This document shows, in pieces, positions 1-5,567 of a stretch of 6,108 nt of DNA. Under the pieces are notes generated by a model. The model was not told where the DNA came from. It did not search any database and saw only the letters and a program-made list of their open reading frames with translations. The stretch is from contig CABUXL010000090.1 of NCBI GenBank assembly GCA_902495525.1, positions 1 through 6,108 on the forward strand. The letters run 5' to 3'. Origin of the DNA: an uncultured Collinsella sp. GTDB lineage: Bacteria > Actinomycetota > Coriobacteriia > Coriobacteriales > Coriobacteriaceae. The translations under genes were made by a program, and so were the position numbers. The first letter of the stretch is position 1. Each line of letters opens with the position of its first letter.

Positions 1-3000
1 CTGGTGGTAACGCCGGCGGCGCGGGCGCAAACGGTGCGGGCGGTAGTTCCAGCCCAGGCGGCTCGGCCACCTCGACGGCCAATTCCTATAAGTATCTGCT
101 CCAGGACCCCACGCCCCAAAAGGGTGCTCCTATGGGAGACACAACGTTCTTTACGCAGTTTAACGGTGTTGCTGGATTGATCGATCCCGATAAGGTGCAA
201 ATTGAGCCCATGGTGGATGCGATCTACGATGGACAGATACTCGATGCTTGGACGCTGTTCTGCGCCATGGATGTCCACTGGAGCGATGACAACGGGCTCT
301 TTTATCTTGCCTGCACCAAGGACGAGTTCGCCACGTTTCCGTACTTTCGCATCAACTCGTGGACCAATGCCGCGGGCGAGCAGAATCCGGCTCTGTGCTC
401 GAGCCAGCCGCTCACGGTGAGCGTCTCGCTGCGCCTGTCGCAGGATGCGGCGTGGACGACGCGTACCGTTACCATCCAGCCGGCACAGTCGTGCCTGTTT
501 GTGGTCGGCCAGCCCGATTCTATGGGTCAGCGAAACGTGATTTGGAGTACGCTGCGCTCCAAGGAGAACCTGCTGGGTGTCAACACGCAAGAAGCCTTTA
601 TGAAGCAGGCGGGCCATGTCGATGCGGATGGCTACCTCAACGCTTTGTTGATGGGCTGGCGCGAGAACGAGGCGGCCGTCCCGTATTTCTACACGCTGAC
701 GCCCGGTCGCCATGTGGTGGTTCCCGGCGATGTCGTGTCCATCGACCCCGCCTACAAGGTGCGTTTTCAGGGTTATGCTCTCGACGAGGACTATCGCTTT
801 GACGACGACCCTACCAGCCTCAATAACTCACGCCTGCAGACGCTTGTCGATGTGGATGAGTCGGTCGTGTCGGTCGATGGCGGGGGCGAGACGCTCAGCG
901 TTCCGCAGGGTGTGCAGGCGGTCGACGCCTATACCGACAGTCGTCAGCGTGAAGTCTTTACGTGGCAGATCAACAATCTAGAGCTACCGTCCTCGGTGTA
1001 CTACGTCAACGTCAATGCGGGCTTTCAGGTGCTCGATGCCTACCGTGTCGCATCGGATAACCCCGTCTATGCCGCAACGGATGAGGGTATCTTGACCTCT
1101 CGCGATGGCAAGGAGTATCTGGGCGTTCCCTACCATACGCGCGAGCTCGATGTTCCCGCCGATATTGCCCATGTCGTCATTCCCGATCGCAATAAGCTCG
1201 ATCGTATTGTTCTGCACGCGTCCAAAGAGGGCGAGTTGCCCCAGGTTGACGTGAGTAAGCTGCAGGACTGTACCCTGGTCGTTGACGATGCCGCGCTGCT
1301 CGATTTAATTACCGAGCACGCGGACGAACTAGAGAATGCCTACGGCGTATACGTGTCGCCCGCGACCAACCCCAGTGTCCAACTCACGTACTCACAGGGG
1401 CTGGTGTACAACATTAATTCGCAGCTCGAAAGCGACCTGTGCTATGTGCTCGATACGGGTTCCAATATTGCCCTGGTGCAGATTTCCAACACCATCAAGA
1501 AGGGTGCCTTTGCGGGCAACACTTCGGTTGACACGTTGGTGCTCATGCCGTGGTTTGACGATAAGGTGACGCTCGAGGACGGTAGCCTCGCGGGCGGTTC
1601 CGTGCGGACCATCGTGTGCGCAACCGACGAGCAGGTCGCGTATGTCGAGCAGCATAAGGCTGCTGCCGGTGCACCCGATGCGCGCGTGATTAAGATGAGC
1701 CTGTCTCAAGACGGATACTTGTATTATGCCAACGCTGGCAAGACGATTTTGCTGTCCGCTGCAGGCGATGAGGATGGCAACCTGTCCGCGACCTTTGACG
1801 GCACCTTGCTTACGGATGGCGGCAAGCAGCTCCAAGTAGATTCCATCGCACCGTATGCTTTCTCGGGCGATGCGGAGCTCAGGTTTGTCAATCTGGGCGA
1901 GAAGACGAGTGCCATCGGCCGTAACGCGTTTGAGAACTGCCAAAACCTTCAAGGTGTGTTTATCGGCACGCCTGATAGCATCGAGGTGGGGGCGGATGCC
2001 TTTAAGGGCTGCACGGGCCTGGGCTTTGTGGCGTCGCGTGCTAAAAAGGCTGTCTTTGCCACGACCGAGAATCCCAATCCGGCCGGCTGCACCTGGTATG
2101 CGCCCGATGGCGAGCTGCAGGGCTACGACAGCCGCTTTGTCACTGTCGACGGCATTTACGATTTTGCTTGCGATGCTCAGGGCGACGACGCGCCCCTTCT
2201 CTACGGCTATTACGATGGCGACGAGGAAGGCAAGCCAAGCATCCTGCTCGGTGCGCCCTCGATGCTCAACGGTACGATTGAGCTGCTGCCGAGTACGATT
2301 GAGATCTTTGGCGGCTATTCCTTGTCTGGCGCCAAGGACCTGCCTGGTGCCTTTGAGGGGACCGGAGGCACGTGGGATGTCGATTGGGCTTCGGCTCCCA
2401 AGCTGGCATATATCGATCGCTATGCCTTCAGGAATTCCGGCATCGCCGGCGACCTGAACATCGATCTTCCCGATAACGATATCTACGTCGGCGTGTCGGC
2501 GTTCGAAGGCTGTACGAATCTTGCCTCGGCGTCTGTGCACGCGGCAACGATCGAAATCAGCGATCAGGCATTCATGGACTGCCCGAGGCTCGCGAGTGCA
2601 TCGTTTGTGGCGGATACCAATGGCGACTACGACGCAGCTACGGGTGCGGGCTCTCGAAACTACCTGGCGTCATCGGTGTTTGGCAATGATGCCGCCTTTA
2701 CGAACTTGACCGTCGGTACCGGTATCGCGACGCTGGGCTATCCATCGCCGGGTGTGGGTTTCTTCTTGGACGGCGCAACCGATGTCCAAGAGGAGGCCAG
2801 CCGCATTCGCCTGTCGGTGCCCAGTGGCATGGAGCAGGACTATCTCAATGCATGGGTCTACGGACTCATTGGCTACGACGACTACGACACGTATTATGAC
2901 GTTGTGGAATTTGGCATGCTCTCCGATTGGTTTATGGGGGAGGGTCCGGAGCCGACGGCCGATGCGGTTAGGGCGCAGATGGCTCAGAACCTATTGGAGC

Positions 3001-3686
3001 CCGAGAATCGCCTGCGAACCATGATGGGGCTGCCGCTGGTCGAGGCTTCTACGGTAATACAGGCGGGTGGCGATGCGGCCGAGAGCCATGAATGGGAGAT
3101 AGAGGACAACGGTGACGGTACTGCCACGCTGGTCTCGGCGCCGTCTGATATCGAACGGGCCGATTTAGCGAGTGTGTTGACGGGACCGACCGTAATCGAC
3201 TCGAACGCCTTCTCGCACTGTTCGAACCTCACCGAGATTGCACTGTGCGATAAGGTGGTCGGCATCCAGAGCGGTGCGTTTGCGGGCTGCAGCGGCGTGA
3301 CGGTGACGCTGCCTACTGGCTGTCCGCTGCCGGAGTTGCTGGGCGGGATGGAGAGCATGCCGTTCTCGTTTGGCGGCAACGTAGTGCTCGATATCGCCGA
3401 GGCCGATCGCGAATCGCTGCTCAAGACGTGGCCTCGTCAGATGCTGGGGGTTGCTACAGACGACGAGGAGGCCGACTATGTCGAGAGCAAGTGGTTCGGC
3501 AACGTCAATATGGATACGTTTGAGTCGCCGACGTTCGATGTGCTCAATAAGGCTGTAAATGAGCCCATCATGGAGTGCGAGAATCGCTTGCGTTCGCTGT
3601 TGGGCATGGAGGCCATAAGCGATATCGGCGAGCTCGGCGACCCCATTGATATCAATAAGTATCCGCAATATTGGATCGCCGGCTAG
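1..3686 (+). CDS. Large BspA-like leucine-rich-repeat surface-type protein, 5' end outside window
   Basis: The function is unknown. The protein belongs to the BspA-like (LRR_5) leucine-rich-repeat class, which in other bacteria is mostly exported and often involved in adhesion or host contact. The frame is open from base 3 to the TAG at 3684-3686, giving at least 1227 residues. The ATG at 132 lies 43 codons inside the frame and has no good ribosome site, so the true start and any signal peptide are off the left edge. Numbering from that Met, residues 1 to about 290 match no family I recognise. Residues 304-363 look like a BspA strand unit (SDNPVY, then GILTSRDGK). Repeat blocks lie at about 451-497, 570-643, 755-827 and 1011-1061. 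Six AF-x2-C-x2-L/V motifs place Cys at 603, 627, 794, 817, 1030 and 1053. Modules at 891-973 and 1083-1163 are duplicated. The C-terminus (PQYWIAG) has no LPXTG motif, hydrophobic anchor or basic tail. The chain is acidic and rich in Asp, Gly and Tyr. The LRR assignment is firm, the surface location is inferred, and the ligand is unknown. Confidence 0.9.
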   Translation, partial: GGNAGGAGANGAGGSSSPGGSATSTANSYKYLLQDPTPQKGAPMGDTTFFTQFNGVAGLIDPDKVQIEPMVDAIYDGQILDAWTLFCAMDVHWSDDNGLFYLACTKDEFATFPYFRINSWTNAAGEQNPALCSSQPLTVSVSLRLSQDAAWTTRTVTIQPAQSCLFVVGQPDSMGQRNVIWSTLRSKENLLGVNTQEAFMKQAGHVDADGYLNALLMGWRENEAAVPYFYTLTPGRHVVVPGDVVSIDPAYKVRFQGYALDEDYRFDDDPTSLNNSRLQTLVDVDESVVSVDGGGETLSVPQGVQAVDAYTDSRQREVFTWQINNLELPSSVYYVNVNAGFQVLDAYRVASDNPVYAATDEGILTSRDGKEYLGVPYHTRELDVPADIAHVVIPDRNKLDRIVLHASKEGELPQVDVSKLQDCTLVVDDAALLDLITEHADELENAYGVYVSPATNPSVQLTYSQGLVYNINSQLESDLCYVLDTGSNIALVQISNTIKKGAFAGNTSVDTLVLMPWFDDKVTLEDGSLAGGSVRTIVCATDEQVAYVEQHKAAAGAPDARVIKMSLSQDGYLYYANAGKTILLSAAGDEDGNLSATFDGTLLTDGGKQLQVDSIAPYAFSGDAELRFVNLGEKTSAIGRNAFENCQNLQGVFIGTPDSIEVGADAFKGCTGLGFVASRAKKAVFATTENPNPAGCTWYAPDGELQGYDSRFVTVDGIYDFACDAQGDDAPLLYGYYDGDEEGKPSILLGAPSMLNGTIELLPSTIEIFGGYSLSGAKDLPGAFEGTGGTWDVDWASAPKLAYIDRYAFRNSGIAGDLNIDLPDNDIYVGVSAFEGCTNLASASVHAATIEISDQAFMDCPRLASASFVADTNGDYDAATGAGSRNYLASSVFGNDAAFTNLTVGTGIATLGYPSPGVGFFLDGATDVQEEASRIRLSVPSGMEQDYLNAWVYGLIGYDDYDTYYDVVEFGMLSDWFMGEGPEPTADAVRAQMAQNLLEPENRLRTMMGLPLVEASTVIQAGGDAAESHEWEIEDNGDGTATLVSAPSDIERADLASVLTGPTVIDSNAFSHCSNLTEIALCDKVVGIQSGAFAGCSGVTVTLPTGCPLPELLGGMESMPFSFGGNVVLDIAEADRESLLKTWPRQMLGVATDDEEADYVESKWFGNVNMDTFESPTFDVLNKAVNEPIMECENRLRSLLGMEAISDIGELGDPIDINKYPQYWIAG
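3..80 (+). other. Gly/Ala/Ser-rich linker segment within the large LRR gene
   Basis: In the frame of the large gene this stretch reads GGNAGGAGANGAGG and then SSSPGGSATSTA. It is low-complexity, flexible and uncharged, and it passes into ordinary sequence (NSYKYLLQDP) at about base 81. Such linkers usually separate an N-terminal export, anchor or other domain from an exposed body. It therefore implies at least one further domain upstream, outside this window. It could instead be a spacer with no domain role. Confidence 0.75.
1041..1620 (+). repeat. First BspA-like repeat region in the LRR protein
   Basis: Residues 304-363 (numbered from the Met at 132) fit the strand-rich BspA unit: V-A-S-D-N-P-x-Y, then D-E-G-I-L-x-S-x-D-G-K, then a VP..I..VVIP run. 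After a spacer that includes a CTLVVDD strand, residues 451-497 carry a repeat with KGAFAGN followed by a VDTLVL strand and SVRTIV. These copies lack the Cys of the later repeats and are more diverged, so the exact repeat edges are uncertain. Confidence 0.6.
1839..2060 (+). repeat. BspA-like leucine-rich repeats, block 2
   Basis: Residues 570-643 contain SIAPYAFSGDAEL, then AIGRNAFENCQNL, then DAFKGCTGL. These are three successive LRR_5 units of about 22-25 residues, each with the pattern I-x-x-x-A-F-x-x-C/D-x-x-L. Cys lies at residues 603 and 627. The regular spacing and the conserved Ala-Phe and Cys-x2-Leu positions make this the clearest family signature in the protein. Confidence 0.85.
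2394..2613 (+). repeat. BspA-like leucine-rich repeats, block 3
   Basis: Residues 755-827 hold IDRYAFRNSGI, then VGVSAFEGCTNL, then ISDQAFMDCPRL, with Cys at 794 and 817. The block follows a Gly/Asp-rich insert (YYDGDEEGKPSILLG, about residues 695-710) of the kind that interrupts LRR_5 arrays in large surface proteins. About 65 residues further on comes the first copy of the duplicated C-terminal module. Confidence 0.85.
2802..3050 (+). repeat. Duplicated C-terminal module, copy A (residues 891-973)
   Basis: The 83-residue copy begins with a strand (RIRLSVP), runs through E-x2-Y-L-x2-W and an L-I-G-Y-D-D turn, continues through an acidic aromatic stretch and a helix, and ends with PENRLRTMMGLPLVE. 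It has the same order of elements as the segment at 3378-3620: strand, x-L-x2-W, L-x-G, D/E-rich turn, Y/F-rich stretch, helix, then ENRLR-x3-G. Identity is low outside the ENRLR tail, so this is an old duplication or two members of one small domain family. I know no family name for it. Confidence 0.6.
3162..3314 (+). repeat. BspA-like leucine-rich repeats, block 4
   Basis: Residues 1011-1061 carry VIDSNAFSHCSNL and then IQSGAFAGCSGV, ending in a VTVTLP strand, with Cys at 1030 and 1053. Just upstream is the lead-in WEIEDNGDGTATLVS, a Gly-Asp-Gly-Thr strand turn common before LRR_5 arrays. The second copy of the duplicated module begins about 20 residues after the block. Confidence 0.85.
3378..3620 (+). 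repeat. Duplicated C-terminal module, copy B (residues 1083-1163)
   Basis: This 81-residue copy starts at NVVLDI, runs through ESLLKTW and QMLGVATDDEE, then a YVESKWFGN stretch and a helix, and ends with CENRLRSLLGMEAIS. The ENRLR codons lie 576 bases after those of copy A. Each copy directly follows an LRR block, so the unit 'LRR block plus module' seems to be what was duplicated. Only 22 residues (ending in PQYWIAG) follow before the stop. Confidence 0.6.
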
Positions 3687-3691
3687 GCGGG

Positions 3692-4420
3692 TTATGAAGC
3701 GAGGCGGCCCCAGTCGATGGGGCTGCTGCCGTTTTGCTCGAGCAATTCATTGGCAGCGGAGAAGGGGCGCGACCCCATAAAAGCGGGGAGTTCTGCCGTG
3801 GCACGGTTTGCCGAAAGCGGCGAGGGGTGCGTAGAGGCTAAACAGAACTTGCCGCCCGCCTTGCCCGCGCCGGTCGCGGCGAGCTTGCCCTCGACCATCT
3901 GCTGGGCAAAGCGGCCCCATGCCAAAAAGACGACCGGCTGGGGCAGCTGGCAGCAACGTTCGATAACGTAGTCGGTGAGCGTGCTCCAGCCCAGCTTGGC
4001 GTGTGAGTTCGCGGCATGCTCGCGCACGGTGAGCGTCGTGTTGAGAAGCAGGACGCCCTGTTGTGCCCAGGGGGTTAGATCTCCCGTGGCAGGAATGGGG
4101 CAGCCCAGATCGGCGTTGAGTTCCTTATAGATATTGCGTAGGCTCGGAGGCAACTTGGTTTGCGTCCCAGGCACCGAGAACGACAGCCCCATGGCCTGGT
4201 TGGGCCCGTGATAGGGGTCTTGGCCCAGGATGACGGCCTTGACCTGGTCGGCCGGCGTGTAGGCGAGGGCATTGAGGATGTCGTCTTGTGCCGGGTAGAT
4301 GGTCTGCTCGGCACGCAGAAGGGCGATGCACTCGAGCAGCTGGTTCGTAGCGTTACGTACCGGCTGCGGCGCATCGCCCAACCAAGTTGCTATGTTGCGG
4401 TCGCGAGTTGCAGCGTCCAT
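3692..4420 (-). CDS. ung: Uracil-DNA glycosylase, family 1
   Basis: This enzyme removes uracil from DNA by cleaving the N-glycosidic bond, the first step of base excision repair in the cytoplasm. It has 242 residues (E. coli Ung has 229). The GQDPYHG motif at 66-72 supplies the catalytic water-activating Asp68. LLLNTTLTV (124-132) carries the uracil-reading Asn127. HPSPLS (198-203) holds catalytic His198 and the intercalating Leu202. SH-x3-GW (139-145) and the late PIDW motif also match the family. After HPSPLSANR there are about six residues more than in the E. coli protein before the Phe-rich turn (AFMGSRPF). The ATG at 4418-4420 is preceded by AAAGGAG with 4 bases between. The gene converges on the LRR gene (5-base gap) and follows the transporter gene by 86 bases, so it could be co-transcribed with it or use its own promoter. 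The identity is secure. Confidence 0.97.
   Translation of the reverse strand: MDAATRDRNIATWLGDAPQPVRNATNQLLECIALLRAEQTIYPAQDDILNALAYTPADQVKAVILGQDPYHGPNQAMGLSFSVPGTQTKLPPSLRNIYKELNADLGCPIPATGDLTPWAQQGVLLLNTTLTVREHAANSHAKLGWSTLTDYVIERCCQLPQPVVFLAWGRFAQQMVEGKLAATGAGKAGGKFCLASTHPSPLSANRATAELPAFMGSRPFSAANELLEQNGSSPIDWGRLAS
3703..3735 (+). terminator. Possible weak terminator hairpin at the convergent gene ends
   Basis: GGCGGCCCCA (3703-3712), loop GTCGA, and TGGGGCTGCT (3718-3727) can form a 10-pair stem with two G-T pairs. GCCG and then TTTT (3732-3735) follow. It lies 17 bases past the stop of the LRR gene, inside the last codons of ung on the other strand. The U-run is short and offset by four bases, so this may be only a coding-region palindrome. 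There is no space for a terminator in the 5-base gap itself. Confidence 0.3.
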
Positions 4421-4424
4421 GGAA

Positions 4425-4431
4425 CTCCTTT
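4425..4431 (-). promoter_or_regulatory. Ribosome binding site of ung
   Basis: The minus strand reads AAAGGAG, then TTCC, then ATG. This is a strong Shine-Dalgarno match with a short 4-base spacer, and it fixes the ung start. The transporter gene has nearly the same arrangement (AAAAGGAG, TCCC, ATGGA), which suggests a favoured local initiation style. Confidence 0.8.
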
Positions 4432-4436
4432 AGGGC

Positions 4437-4461
4437 AGATGCTTTGTCGGCATCTATTGTA
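4437..4461 (-). promoter_or_regulatory. Possible ung promoter -10 with an adjacent inverted repeat
   Basis: On the minus strand, TACAAT (plus-strand 4456-4461) matches a -10 hexamer in five of six positions and would give a leader of about 29 bases. No convincing -35 lies 16-18 bases upstream. Directly downstream, AGATGC and GCATCT (4437-4442 and 4450-4455) form a 6-base inverted repeat around a 7-base spacer. This could be an operator or an early leader hairpin. It may be chance, since the gap is short and ung is usually constitutive. Confidence 0.3.
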
Positions 4462-4506
4462 AAGGCGTCAGAGACCTTTATGCCGCGGCTGTATGAGGAG
4501 TGGGGT

Positions 4507-5409
4507 CTACGAGACGTGCTCGGGCGCTGCCGCCATATGAGCATGCCCATGTGCGCGAAGGCGCGGAAGCTCGGCAGTTGCCACCATGACGCCGGTGAGG
4601 ATGAGGGCAGCGCCAAGGAAGGCGATGGGGCTCAGGACCTCGCCGACCAGGAAAAACGAGAAGACGGCGGAGCAGACCGGCTCGAGCGAGAAGGCGAAGC
4701 CAGTGGTTTCGGCAGGTACATGGGGCTGCACGAGCGTCTGGGTGATAAAGCCGTAGGCAGAGCAGATGAGTGCGAGCGCAACGATAACGACGATCTCGCT
4801 CGGCGTGCTCGGAAGCGTGAAGCCGCCAAAGGTAAATGCGGCGATACCCGAGAACAAGCCGCCGAAGCCCAGCTGCCAAACGCCCAGAGCCAGCGGATCG
4901 ACTTCTTCGACAAAGCGCTTGGCGATGATAATGTGGCCGGCATAGATAAAGGCCGAGAGCAGCATGATGATCGCGCCGGGATTCAGGCTGGTAAAGTCGG
5001 CGCCTGAGAGCAGCAACATGCCGCAGGTGACGATGGCGGTGCCGATGAGCACCTTGCGCTCGGGAGCGCGACGCAGCAGGGCCGCGTTGGCAAACGGCAC
5101 GATTACGACCGTCAGGCTCTGCAAAAAGCCGGCGGTGGAGGCGGAGGTGAGGCTGGAGCCCAGGCACATGCAGGTGATCTCGGTTGCCATGATGGCGCCG
5201 ATGATGGCGGCGCGGACCATCAGGTCACGGTTGATGCGCACCGCGTGCTTGTGGAAGAGCAGCAGGCAGGCCGCAAAGGCGATGATGCAGCGCAGCGCGA
5301 CGATGCTCGTGGCGTTCATGCTGTCCATGCCGATCTTCATGAGGGGGTACGAAAAGCCCCATGCGACGGGAACAGAAAATGAGAGCGCGATTGCTTTTTT
5401 GCGATCCAT
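4507..5409 (-). CDS. EamA/DMT-family inner-membrane transporter
   Basis: This is a ten-helix drug/metabolite-transporter-type permease of 300 residues, the normal length for the family, probably in the cytoplasmic membrane. Its substrate cannot be read from sequence; relatives move amino acids, metabolites or drugs, often outward. Two EamA halves are visible. The first begins at PVAWGFSYPLMKIG (about 14-27). The second carries SLEPVCSAVFSFFLVGE (241-257) and then FLGAALILTGV (264-274), the conserved Glu-Pro and Gly-Glu pattern. Likely membrane helices are at about 7-26, 34-52, 66-84, 92-112, 120-138, 146-163, 174-196, 205-224, 236-255 and 261-279. The C-terminal tail is short and His-bearing (RAHGHAHM). 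The ATG at 5407-5409 follows AAAAGGAG with a 4-base spacer. Transcription is divergent from a LysR-type regulator, which is a plausible controller. The family is secure; the substrate is unknown. Confidence 0.93.
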   Translation of the reverse strand: MDRKKAIALSFSVPVAWGFSYPLMKIGMDSMNATSIVALRCIIAFAACLLLFHKHAVRINRDLMVRAAIIGAIMATEITCMCLGSSLTSASTAGFLQSLTVVIVPFANAALLRRAPERKVLIGTAIVTCGMLLLSGADFTSLNPGAIIMLLSAFIYAGHIIIAKRFVEEVDPLALGVWQLGFGGLFSGIAAFTFGGFTLPSTPSEIVVIVALALICSAYGFITQTLVQPHVPAETTGFAFSLEPVCSAVFSFFLVGEVLSPIAFLGAALILTGVMVATAELPRLRAHGHAHMAAAPEHVS

Positions 5410-5413
5410 GGGA

Positions 5414-5421
5414 CTCCTTTT
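5414..5421 (-). promoter_or_regulatory. Ribosome binding site of the EamA transporter gene
   Basis: The minus strand reads AAAAGGAG, TCCC, ATG. This strong site with a 4-base spacer supports the 300-residue start. The start also places the first membrane helix right after a short basic N-terminus (MDRKK), as expected for a helix with its N-terminus inside the cell. Confidence 0.8.
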
Positions 5422-5530
5422 GTTACAGAACGGTTTCGCAAAAAGGATTCTGCTCCCAGATATGGATGTAGTAAAGCGAATGTATCTTCAGTATGATTAA
5501 GAAGTACTAATGTTGGAAGAAAAAGCCCTG

Positions 5531-5544
5531 GCAAAACGTTTTGC
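5531..5544. promoter_or_regulatory. Perfect 14-base palindrome, probable operator (LacI/PurR-like)
   Basis: GCAAAACGTTTTGC is a perfect palindrome centred on CG, 23 bases before the regulator's ATG. A-rich and T-rich half-sites around a central CG are typical of operators bound by LacI-family repressors such as PurR or CcpA, and the match to the PurR-type core AAACGTTT is exact. It does not look like a standard LysR T-N11-A box. It would suit repression of the regulator by roadblock or promoter overlap. The binding protein is not in this window. Confidence 0.5.
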
Positions 5545-5558
5545 GGCTACATCGATGT

Positions 5559-5563
5559 GGAGG
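5559..5563 (+). promoter_or_regulatory. Ribosome binding site of the LysR-type regulator gene
   Basis: GGAGG followed by CACG and then ATG (5568) fixes the start. The only other in-frame start downstream of the stop at 5508 is a TTG at 5541, which lacks such a site and would extend the protein beyond the usual LysR N-terminus. Confidence 0.8.
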
Positions 5564-5567
5564 CACG

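Larger units (their letters stand above)
5410..5567. promoter_or_regulatory. Divergent promoter region between transporter and LysR regulator
   Basis: This 158-base region is more AT-rich than its flanks and lies between two genes transcribed away from each other, so it must hold both promoters. On the plus strand TATGAT (5492-5497) is a good -10 candidate for the regulator, but no clear -35 precedes it. AGTA (5490-5493) and TACT (5505-5508) form a short dyad with an 11-base spacer overlapping that hexamer. It is loosely like LysR-type sites, though the half-sites are only four bases. CAGAA (5426-5430) and TTCTG (5448-5452) form another weak dyad near the transporter start. No transporter promoter could be picked with confidence. 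Confidence 0.6.

Noticed and set aside
1..80. GGC/GCG-rich start of the window, considered as a DNA repeat or CRISPR-like array
   Set aside because: There is no regular repeat-spacer pattern. The periodicity is simply Gly, Ala and Ser codons in the open frame of the LRR gene.
1392..2540. Long open frame (382 codons) on the minus strand inside the LRR gene
   Set aside because: It is in codon register with the sense gene and open only because the sense strand avoids TTA, CTA and TCA codons here. Its translation is rich in Arg, Ala and Ile with no recognisable domain, while the sense frame has clear LRR motifs.
3165..3668. Minus-strand open frame of 167 codons over the 3' end of the LRR gene
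   Set aside because: It has the same cause as the longer antisense frame. It has no ribosome site or domain, and it lies opposite conserved LRR and ENRLR motifs.
4437..4506. Possible terminator of the transporter gene in the gap before ung
   Set aside because: The pairs AAAGG/CCTTT and AGATGC/GCATCT are short and are not followed by a T-run on the minus strand, so an intrinsic terminator is not supported.
4387..5007. Plus-strand open frame of 206 codons across the ung/transporter gap
   Set aside because: It runs antisense to the ung start and most of the transporter gene. The product is a charged, low-complexity chain with no domain, whereas the minus-strand frames are clear families with ribosome sites.
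4478..5167. Minus-strand open frame of 229 codons overlapping the transporter gene
   Set aside because: It is a different frame of the same strand, with an Arg- and His-rich product typical of a shifted GC-rich gene. The EamA frame has ten membrane helices and both family motifs.
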